Origin: Tardibacter sp963781025
GTDB taxonomy: Bacteria; Pseudomonadota; Alphaproteobacteria; Sphingomonadales; Sphingomonadaceae
Direction of reading: 5' to 3'
Length of the DNA stretch: 64,000 nt
Assembly (NCBI GenBank): GCA_963781025.1
Contig: CAWADU010000003.1
Span: 1,922,001-1,986,000 of the forward strand
In this document: in pieces, positions 8,410 to 17,100 of the stretch
How the letters are laid out: every line of letters begins with the position of its first letter
Numbering within the stretch: position 1 is the stretch's first letter
Notes under the pieces: model-generated
The model's database searches: none
What the model was told of the DNA's origin: nothing
What the model saw: only the letters and a program-made list of their open reading frames with translations
Program-made: the position numbers and the translations under genes

Positions 8410-9746
8410 CAGCCTTCGCCGAACAGGGCGGTCAGCTGCGCGATCGAAGCCGCCATGTCGACCGGCTCGTCTTCGCCCTGCGTGATATAGTTCACGACCT
8501 CGCCCTGCATCGCAATCGCCTGATCAAGCGCCTGATCGGCGCCCCGGCTGTATGCGCCCATCAGGACCAGGTCGCGGTTTTCATCGTAGAGCGCCGCCGT
8601 TCGTTTCAGCGCGCGCGCGGCCTGCACATGCGCGCGTGAGGCCACGTCGGTCATGACGCGGCTGATCGATGCGGCGATATCGATGGCGGGATAGACGCCG
8701 CGTTCGGCCTGCGCGCGCGACAGCACGATATGCCCGTCAAGGATCGCCCGCGCGGTGTCGACCACGGGATCGCCCACGGTATCGTCGCCGTCGGCGAGCA
8801 CGGTGTAAAATGCGGTGATCGATCCGCCGGTCTTCGCGTCATTGCCCGCGCGTTCGATCAGGTTCGGCAGCAGCGAGATGACCGACGGCGGATAGCCCTT
8901 GGCGGTCGGCTGCTCGCCCAGCGCCAGTCCGATCTCGCGCTGCGCATGGGCGACGCGGGTAAGGCTGTCGATGATCAGCAGCACGCTCTTGCCCTGATCG
9001 CGGAAATATTCGGCGATGGCGGTGGCCCGATGCGCGGCCCGTATCCGCATGATCGGCGAATGATTGGCCGGCACCGCGACCACCACCGATCGTCCACGCG
9101 CCGGTCCGTTGACCTTGGTTGCCAGAAAGTCGGTGACTTCCCGGCTACGCTCGCCGATCAGGCCGACGACGACCACATCGGCCTTCGAATAGCGGGTCAT
9201 CATGCCGAGCAGCACCGATTTGCCGACGCCCGAACCTGCGATGACGCCGACGCGCTGGCCGCGTCCGAAGGTGAACAGGCCATTCAATGCGCGAACGCCC
9301 ACATCAAACGGTTCAGTCACCCGCGCGCGTTCCAGCGGATTCTGGAGCCGCCCGACAAGCGGCCAGTCGCATTCGGCGGCGATCGGACCCAGCCCATCCA
9401 GCGGTTCGCCCGATCCGTCGACGACCCGGCCAAGCAGTCCCGGGCCGACGTCGACCCGCGACTGATTGCTGGCGGGTCGCACGCGCGCATCGGGCAGCAG
9501 GTCGGCGCGCTGGCCTAGCGACATCAAGATGCAGCGTCCGTTTCTGAAGCCGATGACTTCCGCCTCAGCGTCGTCGCCAGCGGTTTCGATCCTGCAAACC
9601 GTTCCGACCGGCGCTGACAGGCCCGATGCCTCCAGCAGCAGGCCGTCGTAGCTCGTCAGCCGCCCCGCATAAGCGGGCGTGGTATCGATGCGGAGCTTGC
9701 CGACCCTCGACAAAAGGCCCGCAAGATCGTCCGTCGCTGTCGTCAC
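8409..9746 (-). CDS. fliI: Flagellum-specific export ATPase FliI
   Basis: A 445-residue rotary-type ATPase energising flagellar protein export. Visible motifs are Walker A AGSGVGKS at residues 170-177, Walker B SVLLIIDSLTR, and the type III ATPase signature with GYPPSVISLLPNLIERAG. The GTG start at 9746 overlaps the fliH stop (GTGA). It is followed by fliJ with overlapping stop/start. Length matches the family. Confidence 0.97.
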   Translation of the reverse strand: MTTATDDLAGLLSRVGKLRIDTTPAYAGRLTSYDGLLLEASGLSAPVGTVCRIETAGDDAEAEVIGFRNGRCILMSLGQRADLLPDARVRPASNQSRVDVGPGLLGRVVDGSGEPLDGLGPIAAECDWPLVGRLQNPLERARVTEPFDVGVRALNGLFTFGRGQRVGVIAGSGVGKSVLLGMMTRYSKADVVVVGLIGERSREVTDFLATKVNGPARGRSVVVAVPANHSPIMRIRAAHRATAIAEYFRDQGKSVLLIIDSLTRVAHAQREIGLALGEQPTAKGYPPSVISLLPNLIERAGNDAKTGGSITAFYTVLADGDDTVGDPVVDTARAILDGHIVLSRAQAERGVYPAIDIAASISRVMTDVASRAHVQAARALKRTAALYDENRDLVLMGAYSRGADQALDQAIAMQGEVVNYITQGEDEPVDMAASIAQLTALFGEG

Positions 9747-10429
9747 GCGGCGATTCCCGCCGTGCGCAGCGCCTGCTCAAGCCGTGCGATGCGTGGCCGG
9801 ACTCCGTCTTCCATCTCACCGCCGCCTGCTTCCAGACGCACGCTGCCGCGCGGCAACGCCGGATCAGCGGCAATTGTGAGGTTATGGTAATCCGCGGTCG
9901 CCCCGTCGCCTATATGGTCGATGTCGTCCGGGTTGAGATAGAGCCGTGCCGCCTCATGGGCTTCCTTCATCGCGGAAAGGGCGCGGGCAACGCAGGCGTT
10001 GACGAAGGCCGGCTCCGCCGAGACATGCGCCTCGACGATCTGCGCGACAAGGTCCAGCACCGCGTTCTTCAGCATCGGCCCAAGTGCGGCCTTGTCGATC
10101 ACCCGTGCATTGTCGAGGCTATGCATCAGCGCCCGGCATTCCGTGACGATCGCCTGAACCGCCTCGATATTTTCGGCGCGTCCCGCTTCCAGCCCGGCTG
10201 CAAAGGCGGCAGTGCTGGCGATCCTGATCTCTTCTTCATGGACGGCGGCAATGTCGATGGCTGGCTCTTCCGGCCCGGCATCATGATCGGTTACAAAGGC
10301 ATGCGGCCGAAAGCCCTCCAGCCCCACCCCCGGCCGCGAGGGTGCAAATTCGCGCCGTTCCAGCGCGAACAATTCGGTCAACGACAGTGCTCGCGCCGCA
10401 ACTCCGGTGTCCATCCAATGCTCAGACAT
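9743..10429 (-). CDS. fliH: Flagellar export ATPase regulator FliH
   Basis: FliH binds FliI and tethers it to FliN at the C-ring. The start chosen is the ATG at 10429 (SEHWMDTGVAARALSLTEL after Met), which overlaps the fliG stop by 8 nt; the longer upstream frame would intrude 53 nt into fliG. The 228-residue product has a low-complexity N-terminus, a helical middle region and a C-terminal domain with LNPDDIDHIGDG and LPRGSVRLEAGGGEMEDGV, resembling FliH/SctL C-termini. Identity is supported by position between fliG and fliI. Confidence 0.88.
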   Translation of the reverse strand: MSEHWMDTGVAARALSLTELFALERREFAPSRPGVGLEGFRPHAFVTDHDAGPEEPAIDIAAVHEEEIRIASTAAFAAGLEAGRAENIEAVQAIVTECRALMHSLDNARVIDKAALGPMLKNAVLDLVAQIVEAHVSAEPAFVNACVARALSAMKEAHEAARLYLNPDDIDHIGDGATADYHNLTIAADPALPRGSVRLEAGGGEMEDGVRPRIARLEQALRTAGIAA

Positions 10430-11444
10430 AGTCGTCTCCCGCGCCACCCAGCATGATCGCGCCGCTTTCGCCAAGCTGGCGCGCGATGGCGAGGATGCGT
10501 TTCTGGGCGTCCTGCACCTCGCTCACCCGCATCGGCCCGGTCGCTTCCAGTTCGTCCTGCACCGTCTGGGCTGCGCGCTGCGACATGGCGCCAAGCACCT
10601 TCGACCGCATCCGTTCGTCCGCGCCCTTCAGCGCCGGAACCAGCAGCGTATTGTCGACCGAGCGCAGCAGCGTCTGCATGCTGCGGTCGTCGAGCGACAG
10701 CAGGTTGTCGAAGATGAACATCTGGTCCTGGATGCTCTGGCCGATGTCCTCGTCGATCGCCGACAATTCGCCGATGATCCGCCGGTCGGCGCCGCCGCGC
10801 ACGTAATTCATGATCTTGGCGGCGGCGCTCGCCCCGCCGATGGTCGCGGAACGAACCGCCGCATTGGCCTTGATCTGCTTTTGCATCACGCGTTCAAGCT
10901 CGGCGAGCGCGTCCGGCTGGATCGAATCGAGCGTCGCCACGCGGTACATCATGTCGGCCTGAAGATCCTCGGGCAGTAATTGCAGCACTTCGGCCGCAAG
11001 GCCGGCATCGAGATGCGACAGAACGGCGGCGATCACCTGGGGATGCTCTCCCGAAATGGTCGCGGCGATCGAGCGCGCATCCATCCAGTCGAGGATTTCG
11101 ATGCCCTTCTGGGGCGCGGTCGCGCTCATCCGGCCAAGCACGCTGCCCGCCTTCTCCTCGCCCAGCGCCTTCACGAACACGTTTTTCACATAGGGGCCGG
11201 TGCCGAGGCCGAGGCTGGTTTGCTCGCGCGCGGCGAGGATGAACTCGTCAAGCACGTTATTGACCGTATCCTGGTCGACATCGGCGACCGAAAACATAGC
11301 CTGTCCCAGATTTTGCACTTCGCGGGGGTTGAGATGCTTCAAAAGATCCGCCGCCTCATCCTCGCCCAGCAGCATCATCAATATCGCGCTCTTCTGCGTG
11401 CCCGACAGATGGCCGGGCAAAACGGCGAGACCTTCGTCACTCAT
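10422..11444 (-). CDS. fliG: Flagellar motor switch protein FliG
   Basis: A 340-residue C-ring protein that contacts the MS ring and the stators. The N-terminal domain has GTQKSAILMMLLGEDEAADL, the middle domain the EHPQVIA motif, and the C-terminal domain the charged torque helix containing LLSLDDRSMQTLLR. The ATG at 11444 overlaps the fliF stop as TGATG; a GTG three bases upstream is also possible. Length is typical. Confidence 0.96.
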   Translation of the reverse strand: MSDEGLAVLPGHLSGTQKSAILMMLLGEDEAADLLKHLNPREVQNLGQAMFSVADVDQDTVNNVLDEFILAAREQTSLGLGTGPYVKNVFVKALGEEKAGSVLGRMSATAPQKGIEILDWMDARSIAATISGEHPQVIAAVLSHLDAGLAAEVLQLLPEDLQADMMYRVATLDSIQPDALAELERVMQKQIKANAAVRSATIGGASAAAKIMNYVRGGADRRIIGELSAIDEDIGQSIQDQMFIFDNLLSLDDRSMQTLLRSVDNTLLVPALKGADERMRSKVLGAMSQRAAQTVQDELEATGPMRVSEVQDAQKRILAIARQLGESGAIMLGGAGDDYV

Positions 11445-13162
11445 CACTCGCTCCCTTGCGCGGTTTCACTGCGCAGCAATTGGCGGACGACATTCGACGC
11501 GCGGGCGGTGTCTTCGGACACGAACATCCGCACCACGGCGACCTTGTCGTCATAGCTGTTGGTGGTTGTCAGCAACTCGGGCGGCAGTCCGGTGCGCGGC
11601 CGAAGCCGTGCCCGCAGCGCTTCCATCGCCTGCTCGTCGCCGCTGTTGAGGAATATCGGCTGGCCGGATTGCGCGCGCGGCGCATCGGCTGTCGCTGCCA
11701 TCGCCTTCTTCAGAAACGGCCTGAGAACGGCGAAGAAGACCAATACGAAGACCGCCAGCGCCGCCGCGATCTTTGCGACGCCGGGGATCCAGCTGTTGTC
11801 GACCATGTCGATCTTGTACCAGGGCACGACCGGCCCGGCATTGTCGGTGAACGGACGGCTGGTGACGGTGACGACGTCGCCGCGCGTCGCATCGAAGCCG
11901 ACGCTGCTCTGCGCCAGCTTCTCGATCGCCTGTATATCCTTGGCCTTGGAGCCCTTGCCGGTGTCACGCAACACGATTGCGACCGACACCCGCTTGAGCT
12001 GGCCCATCGGTGCCTTGGTGACGGACACCTGTTTGCCGATTTCATAATTGCGTGTGTAGGTTTCGTTGCGCGGACCGGTGGCGGCGGGAGCAGGCGCGGC
12101 ATTGGGATCGGCGGCGGGGGCCGCCTGCGCGCCTGGAGCAGATGGCGGCGGCGCGACGGTAGCGGCTGGCGGTGCGATATTGGTCAGCGCGCCGGGCACT
12201 CCGCGCGGCGTGGGCAAAGCTGCGCCGTCCGCCTGGATAGAACCCTGTTCGCTGCGGATGACGGCGTTGTCCTTGTCATAGGCTTCGCTTGTCTGCTGGC
12301 TTTCGGTGAAGTCGAGATCGAGGTGGACCTCGGCGCTGAAATTGTCGCTGCCGATGATCGGCGTCAACAGGGCAAGCAGCCGTTCGCGGTACATGGCCTC
12401 CATCTTCGCCTGGAAGTCGAGGCGGCGGCGGCTCTCGCCGAATTCATCGCCGGATCCGTCGGACGTCAGCAGCGTTCCCATCTGGTCGATCACGGAGACC
12501 CGGTCGGCCGGAAGACCCGGAACCGAAGAAGCGACAAGATTGACGATCGAACGCACCTGGGCCTCTCCCAGCGTGCGGCCGGGCGCGAGCTTGACGAACA
12601 CCGAGGCCGTGGGCGGCGTCTGGTCGCGCACGAACACCGATTGTTCGGGAAGCGCGAGATGGACGCGAGCGGATTCGATCGATGCGATCTCGGCGACGCT
12701 GTGCGCCAGTTCGCTTTCCTGGCTCTGCTTCAGACGCGCCTGTTCCAGCGCGCGGCTGGTTCCAAGCGGCATGTCGTTCAGCAGTTCATAACCTTCGGGC
12801 GCAGCTTTCGGCAGCCCTTGCGAGGCAAGCAGCATCCGTGCCTTGTGATAGTCGCTTGCAGGAACCTGCACGCTTCCGGAAAGATCATCGATCGAGGGGC
12901 TGAAGTTCGCCGCCTGCAACGCTTCGACCACCGCCGCCTTGTCCGCTTCGGGAAGGCTGGGGAACAGCGTCCGCATGTCGGGCGTGCGGGTGAGGATGTA
13001 GATGATCGCCACCGCCGCGATGGCCAGCGTCGTCAGCACCATCGGCAGGCTCTTGCGTACCGCCGGCTGCGAGAGGATCGCTTTTGCCTGCGCCTGATAG
13101 CGGCCCAGCGCCGGGAATGGCGGAGCGGCAGGGGTAGCGATCTGTGCGGCGGCTTCACTCAT
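11444..13162 (-). CDS. fliF: Flagellar MS-ring protein FliF
   Basis: A 572-residue MS-ring subunit. There are two membrane helices (about residues 40-58 and near 460-480). Between them lie the periplasmic ring-building motifs, including EGYELLNDMPLGTS, ARVHLALPEQSVFVRD and the YTRNYEIGKQVS segment. A proline/alanine-rich insert lies around residues 325-365. The cytoplasmic tail ends with the FliG-binding segment (VVRMFVSEDTARASNVVRQL). It is 56 nt after fliE and overlaps fliG. Normal length. Confidence 0.96.
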   Translation of the reverse strand: MSEAAAQIATPAAPPFPALGRYQAQAKAILSQPAVRKSLPMVLTTLAIAAVAIIYILTRTPDMRTLFPSLPEADKAAVVEALQAANFSPSIDDLSGSVQVPASDYHKARMLLASQGLPKAAPEGYELLNDMPLGTSRALEQARLKQSQESELAHSVAEIASIESARVHLALPEQSVFVRDQTPPTASVFVKLAPGRTLGEAQVRSIVNLVASSVPGLPADRVSVIDQMGTLLTSDGSGDEFGESRRRLDFQAKMEAMYRERLLALLTPIIGSDNFSAEVHLDLDFTESQQTSEAYDKDNAVIRSEQGSIQADGAALPTPRGVPGALTNIAPPAATVAPPPSAPGAQAAPAADPNAAPAPAATGPRNETYTRNYEIGKQVSVTKAPMGQLKRVSVAIVLRDTGKGSKAKDIQAIEKLAQSSVGFDATRGDVVTVTSRPFTDNAGPVVPWYKIDMVDNSWIPGVAKIAAALAVFVLVFFAVLRPFLKKAMAATADAPRAQSGQPIFLNSGDEQAMEALRARLRPRTGLPPELLTTTNSYDDKVAVVRMFVSEDTARASNVVRQLLRSETAQGSE

Positions 13163-13218
13163 CTATGGTGCTCATCATTTTGCGGGCGTGAGAGAGGTGG
13201 CGAAATATTCGGACGACA

Positions 13219-13542
13219 TCAGACGGGCATGTTCATGATGTCCTTGTAGGCGCTGAGCAGGCGGTTCCTCACCTGAAGCGTCGCCTCGAACGATATCGAC
13301 GCCTTCTGGCGCTGGAGCATCACGGCGGCGATGTCGGTGGTATCGCCGCGTTCATATGCGGCCGACGCGGTGGACGCGCGCGCCTGGCTGTCGTTCACCG
13401 TGCTCAGCGCCTGGTTCATCACATTGGTGAACTCACCCGCCGGTTGCGGCGCTGCGGGAGCCGAGGCTCGGGCAAGCACGGCGTTGCGCTCCAGTATCTG
13501 GGAGCGGATGGCAAGCAGGCTCTTGGCGTCGATCGTGTTCAT
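13219..13542 (-). CDS. fliE: Flagellar hook-basal body protein FliE
   Basis: A 107-residue protein linking the MS ring to the rod. The C-terminal helix shows the family motif (MLQRQKASISFEATLQVRNR, then LLSAYKDIMNMPV). The ATG at 13542 is preferred over the in-frame ATG at 13569 because a sigma-54 promoter lies between them. The transcript would then have an unusually short leader (about 5 nt) and no clear ribosome-binding site. First gene of the fliE-fliF-fliG-fliH-fliI-fliJ operon. Confidence 0.93.
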   Translation of the reverse strand: MNTIDAKSLLAIRSQILERNAVLARASAPAAPQPAGEFTNVMNQALSTVNDSQARASTASAAYERGDTTDIAAVMLQRQKASISFEATLQVRNRLLSAYKDIMNMPV

Positions 13543-13558
13543 GGCAAACAGAGTGAAT

Positions 13559-13574
13559 GCAACAGCCATGCCAA
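13559..13574 (-). promoter_or_regulatory. Sigma-54 promoter of fliE operon
   Basis: Minus strand TTGGCATG-GCTG-TTGC, with the -24 GG and -12 GC at the required spacing and one change from TGGCACG. The predicted start of transcription is only about 5 nt before the fliE ATG. The paired GTCGG-N4 inverted repeats at 13625-13660 lie 50-90 bp upstream. Confidence 0.75.
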
Positions 13575-13624
13575 GCGCGAAGCCCCGGAAAACATGGGCC
13601 TAAGGCCCGGGCGGGCGCCTCGAC

Positions 13625-13660
13625 GTCGGGAACCGGACGGCTTTTCGTCGGAAACCCGAC
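13625..13660. promoter_or_regulatory. Paired inverted repeats, candidate activator-binding sites between fliE and fliC
   Basis: Two palindromes 22 bp apart start to start: GTCGG-GAAC-CGGAC (13625-13638, one mismatch) and GTCGG-AAAC-CCGAC (13647-13660, perfect, extended to 7-bp arms TCGTCGG/CCGACGA). They lie between the divergent fliE and fliC promoters. The same motif pair with the same 22-bp period occurs upstream of flgB. Likely bound by an RpoN activator (FlbD/FleQ type), by inference. Confidence 0.6.
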
Positions 13661-13691
13661 GACGGTGACATCCGCGATTTTTCCGCCGGGT

Positions 13692-13718
13692 TAAACTTTG
13701 CCGCGAACCTGTCGTGAC
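13692..13718 (+). promoter_or_regulatory. FliA (sigma-28)-type promoter of fliC
   Basis: TAAA (13692-13695), 15 nt, GTCGTGAC (13711-13718); about 75 nt before the flagellin ATG. Same architecture as the promoters before fliD, motA and the flgP-like gene. Confidence 0.7.
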
Positions 13719-13726
13719 TAGGGGTA

Positions 13727-13741
13727 CGGCAAATGTTTCGC
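13727..13741 (+). promoter_or_regulatory. Weak sigma-54-like element before fliC
   Basis: CGGCAAA-TGTT-TCGC has GG and GC at sigma-54 spacing (10 nt between) but departs from TGGCACG/TTGC at four positions. It lies just downstream of the FliA-type element and about 54 nt before the ATG. Listed as a possible second flagellin promoter only. Confidence 0.3.
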
Positions 13742-13794
13742 CAGTCTAGGGGCGACGCGGAGCCGAGATTAGAGCGGGAAAAAGAGAGATAGCC

Positions 13795-15478
13795 ATGACT
13801 GTTATCAACACCAACATCTCGGCCCTGAAGGCCCAGAGCGGCGCTATGGCCGCATCCAAGTCGCTGTCGCAGGCCATGGAACGCCTGTCGACCGGCAAGC
13901 GCATCAACTCCGCGAAGGACGACGCCGCCGGCCTCGCCATTTCGCAGCGCATGACCTCCAACATCCGCGGCATGGCCGTTGCCATCCGCAACTCCAACGA
14001 CGGCATTTCAATGGCGCAGACTGCTGAAGGCGCGCTTGGCGAAGTGACCAACATCCTCCAGCGCGTCCGCGAACTGACTGTCCAGTCGTCGAACGGCACG
14101 CTGGGCGACGACGATCGCGCCAGCCTGCAGGCCGAAGCCTCACAGCTTGTCGCCGAAGTCAACAACATCGCGAAGACGGCCAACTTCAACGGCCTGAAGC
14201 TGCTCGACGGCTCGATCACGGACCTCAAGCTGCAGACGGGCGTCAACTCAGGCGAAACCGTCGGCATCTCGATGGCGGACGTTTCGACCAACGCGCTGGG
14301 CCTCACCAGCGGCGGCGCACCGGGCCAAGTCACGACAGGTCGCGTTGGCGCGCTGTCGTCGATCGCGGCCGGAGCGGTTGCGTTCAATGGCGTGGCGGCG
14401 CTCGACACGGCGTTCGGCGCAGGCGTCACCAGCGATACTGCTGAAAAGCTGGCAACGGCGATCAATGCCAACAGCGCCAAGACCGGCGTTACGGCAACCG
14501 CGTCGAACAACGTCACCAGCGCCAAGATCACGGCCGACACGTTCGCCGTCGGCGACGTCACCATCGGCGGCGTGGCCGTGGGTGCTGCGAGCAGCGTCGA
14601 AGAGCTGGTTTCGAACATCAACCGCAATGACTTTGGTGTCACTGCAACGCTCAATGCCGACAAGACGATGACTCTGTCGAACACCACCGGCAAGGAGATC
14701 CAGGTTGGCGGTACGGCGGCCGGCGGCTTCACAGCGGGCACCTATCAGGGCTATGTCAGCCTGCAGAGCAAGGACGGCAGCGACATCAAGGTGACTGTTG
14801 CCGACGCCGATGCCGGCGGCGATCTGGACAACACCGAAATCGGGGCTGCCCAGGCGTTTGGCCTCAATTACTCGGCCGATGGCGTGTCGTTCATGGGTCA
14901 GGATGTCGGCGCAGCGGCGCTCGCCGCCAATGGCCTTCAGATCAACGGCGTCAACATCGGCGCGTCAGTCGATGCAACCACCGCCGAAAAGGTCAATGCG
15001 ATCAATGCAAAGACCGGCGAAACCGGTGTCCTCGCAACCGCAGGCACGGGTGCCGATGCGGCCCGCATCATCCTGACGTCTTCCGATGGTTCCGATATCC
15101 GTATCGAGGGAACATCGGCCGCGCTGACGGCATCGGGTCTTTCAGCCCAGGGCGGTTCGGCGAACATGTCGAAGACGCTCGACATCAGCACGCAGCAAGC
15201 CGCGCAGTCTGCGCTCGGTGTGCTCGACAAGGCGCTCAATACCGTCGCTTCCAACCGTGGCGATCTCGGCGCGCTTCAGAACCGCCTGGAATTCGACGGT
15301 CAGCAACCTGACGACCACCACGACCAACCTGAGCGAAGCCCGGTCGCGGATCGAGGATGCCGATTTCTCGGCGGAAAGCACCAACCTCGCCAAGGCGCAG
15401 GTTCTGAGCCAGGCGGCAACCGCCATGCTGGCCCAGGCGAACCAGTCGCAGCAGAACGTGTTGTCGCTGCTGAAGTAA
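13795..15478 (+). pseudogene. fliC: Flagellin FliC, interrupted near its C-terminus by a one-base insertion
   Basis: Filament subunit. The N-terminal D0/D1 region (about residues 1-165) is canonical (TVINTNISALKAQS; RLSTGKRINSAKDDAAGLAI). A variable centre carries two flagellin-IN-like repeats (INANSAKTGVTATA and INAKTGETGVLATA). The C-terminal D1/D0 region (LSEARSRIEDADFSAESTNL to QQNVLSLLK) is in another frame. An extra T at 15292-15293 (GAATTCG where GAATCG is expected) causes the shift; removing it gives a 560-residue flagellin ending at the TAA at 15478. As written the original frame runs to 15492 with an unrelated tail, which would not polymerise. Probable sequence error. Followed by a strong terminator. 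Confidence 0.93.
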
Positions 15479-15502
15479 GCGTGAGGCAATAGCCTGACGG
15501 CC

Positions 15503-15541
15503 GGCCCCGGCGCTCAAAGCGAACGCCGGGGCCATTTCTTT
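15503..15541 (+). terminator. Rho-independent terminator after fliC
   Basis: A perfect 10-bp GC stem GGCCCCGGCG / CGCCGGGGCC (15503-15512 with 15524-15533), an 11-nt loop, then ATTTCTTT. It separates flagellin from the next plus-strand gene. Confidence 0.88.
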
Positions 15542-15580
15542 CCTGCGATCTCATTCCAGGCACTTGGGGGAGAGCGTCCG

Positions 15581-16336
15581 ATGAACACCGAGATCGACGA
15601 CGAAGAACTGACATTCGGCGAAGGCTCCCCGGTAGACACCGCGGCCGAAATCAAGGACGTCGCGGCTGAACCGGCCCCGGAAGCAGAGGCAACGGCGGCG
15701 GCGGCCAAACCACCGGCCAAACCACCGGCAGAACCGGCGGCTCCAGCAGCGCAGACGCCCGCCGAGGAAATTTCCCCGTCACCCAAAAAACGCTCGCGCA
15801 CCGGCATGGCCGTGGCCGCCGGCTTCGCGATCTGCATCGTCGCTTCGATCACTTCGGCGGTTCAGGCGTGGCGGGTGGCGAGCCTGGTCGCGCATACCCA
15901 GATCGACGCGCCGGACAGCGCCCTGACCGCGCGGCTCAACAACATCCAGAAGCTGCTCGAACAGCAACGCGACGCCCTTGACGGCCTGTCGGCGCGTCCC
16001 GACGCGGAGATGGCTGGCGACAATGGACAGATAGCGGCGCTCGCTTCGGCTGTTCGCGCCAATCAGGAAATGAACGAACGCCTGCCCTCGATGGTCATGC
16101 AGCAGGTCAACACGCGCCTTGCCGGCGTCAAGACGAAAAGCCGCGCGGGCCAGTCCGCGCCGGTCCACACCGCATCCGAAAAGCCTGCCGCCAAACCGCG
16201 CAAGCCCTTCGGACGTCCAGCCGCAAAACCCGTCGCGGCAGTCGCGAAGGTCGTCGTCACGACGGACAGCGTGAAGGTCGAACCAGCCGCGCAACCGGTC
16301 AAGCGCCCTGCGGGTGAGGCGATCCGCTATCCCTGA
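15581..16336 (+). CDS. Proline/alanine-rich single-span membrane protein of unknown function
   Basis: Not assigned to a known family. The 251-residue product has an acidic, Ala/Pro-rich N-terminus (residues 1-65), a basic patch KKRSR near residue 70, one membrane helix at about residues 75-97, and a segment with coiled-coil character around residues 110-180. The tail is Lys/Pro/Ala-rich and basic. It lies 100 nt downstream of fliC, beyond the terminator, and is convergent with fliA (20 nt between stops). The ATG at 15581 follows GGGGGAGAG, a good ribosome-binding site. The location suggests a motility-linked or envelope role, but nothing in the sequence proves it. Confidence 0.7.
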   Translation: MNTEIDDEELTFGEGSPVDTAAEIKDVAAEPAPEAEATAAAAKPPAKPPAEPAAPAAQTPAEEISPSPKKRSRTGMAVAAGFAICIVASITSAVQAWRVASLVAHTQIDAPDSALTARLNNIQKLLEQQRDALDGLSARPDAEMAGDNGQIAALASAVRANQEMNERLPSMVMQQVNTRLAGVKTKSRAGQSAPVHTASEKPAAKPRKPFGRPAAKPVAAVAKVVVTTDSVKVEPAAQPVKRPAGEAIRYP

Positions 16337-16356
16337 CAGCGTTTTCGCCGCTGGGC

Positions 16357-17100
16357 TCAATCGGTCCAGTCGGCGAGCTGATGCCGCATGCGACCAAGGG
16401 CGACCTTTTTGATCTGGCAGACGCGCGCCGCGCCGACGCCGAGCACCTCGCCGATTTCGTCGAGATTCAGTTCCTCGACATAGTAGAGTTGCAGCACCAA
16501 TGCCTCGCGTTCGGGCAGGTTGCGGACGCCAGCCGCCAGCGCGCGTTCAAGGTTGGCGCGTTCCAGCGCATCGGCGGGCGTATCGCGATCGTCCACGAAC
16601 CATTCGGAGTGCTCGGAATAGACTTCGTCCAGATTTTCGTAATGCACGCCCTGGGTGGCGTCGATCTCGCGCAGCAGGTCTTCCTGGCTGATCGCCATGT
16701 GGCTCGCCAATTCGATCTGGGTCGGAGCGCGGCCGAGCACGGTTTCAGCCTCGCGACGTGCCTCGTTCAGCCGCTTGCGGCGTACCAGCGCGCCGCGCGA
16801 CATGTTCGCCTGCCGCCGGAGCTGGTCGATCATGGCGCCGCGAATGCGGGTGGTCGCATAGGACGAGAACGCAGCCGTGCCGCGATCCTCGAAATTGCGA
16901 GCGGCCTCAAGCAGCGCGATCGTGCCGATCTGAACCAGGTCGGCAACCTCTATCGCCGAGCTGACGCGGCCGAACACGTGCCAGGCGATCTTGCGGACAA
17001 GGCCGAGGTGCGCCTCCACAAGCTTCTGCGGGGACGGCCGGCCAAGCGCCGCCGGGGAATAGACGAGATCTTCCGTCTGGATTTCACGCTGCGCGTGCAT
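16357..17100 (-). CDS. fliA: RNA polymerase sigma-28 factor for flagellar operon FliA
   Basis: A 247-residue sigma-70-family factor. Region 2 includes LVRKIAWHVFGRV, DLVQIGTIALLEAARNF and FSSYATTRIRGAMIDQLR, a hallmark of FliA/WhiG sigmas. Region 4 includes LPEREALVLQLYYVEELNL and the helix-turn-helix EIGEVLGVGAARVCQIKK. The ATG at 17100 overlaps flhG by 17 nt. It is last in the series slt-flhA-flhF-flhG-fliA, so its own expression probably depends on the sigma-54 promoter before slt. The anti-sigma factor gene flgM is about 5 kb upstream. Confidence 0.95.
   Translation of the reverse strand: MHAQREIQTEDLVYSPAALGRPSPQKLVEAHLGLVRKIAWHVFGRVSSAIEVADLVQIGTIALLEAARNFEDRGTAAFSSYATTRIRGAMIDQLRRQANMSRGALVRRKRLNEARREAETVLGRAPTQIELASHMAISQEDLLREIDATQGVHYENLDEVYSEHSEWFVDDRDTPADALERANLERALAAGVRNLPEREALVLQLYYVEELNLDEIGEVLGVGAARVCQIKKVALGRMRHQLADWTD

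Noticed and set aside
11456..13249. 597-codon plus-strand frame opposite fliF
   Set aside because: Fully antisense to fliF with no recognisable motifs.
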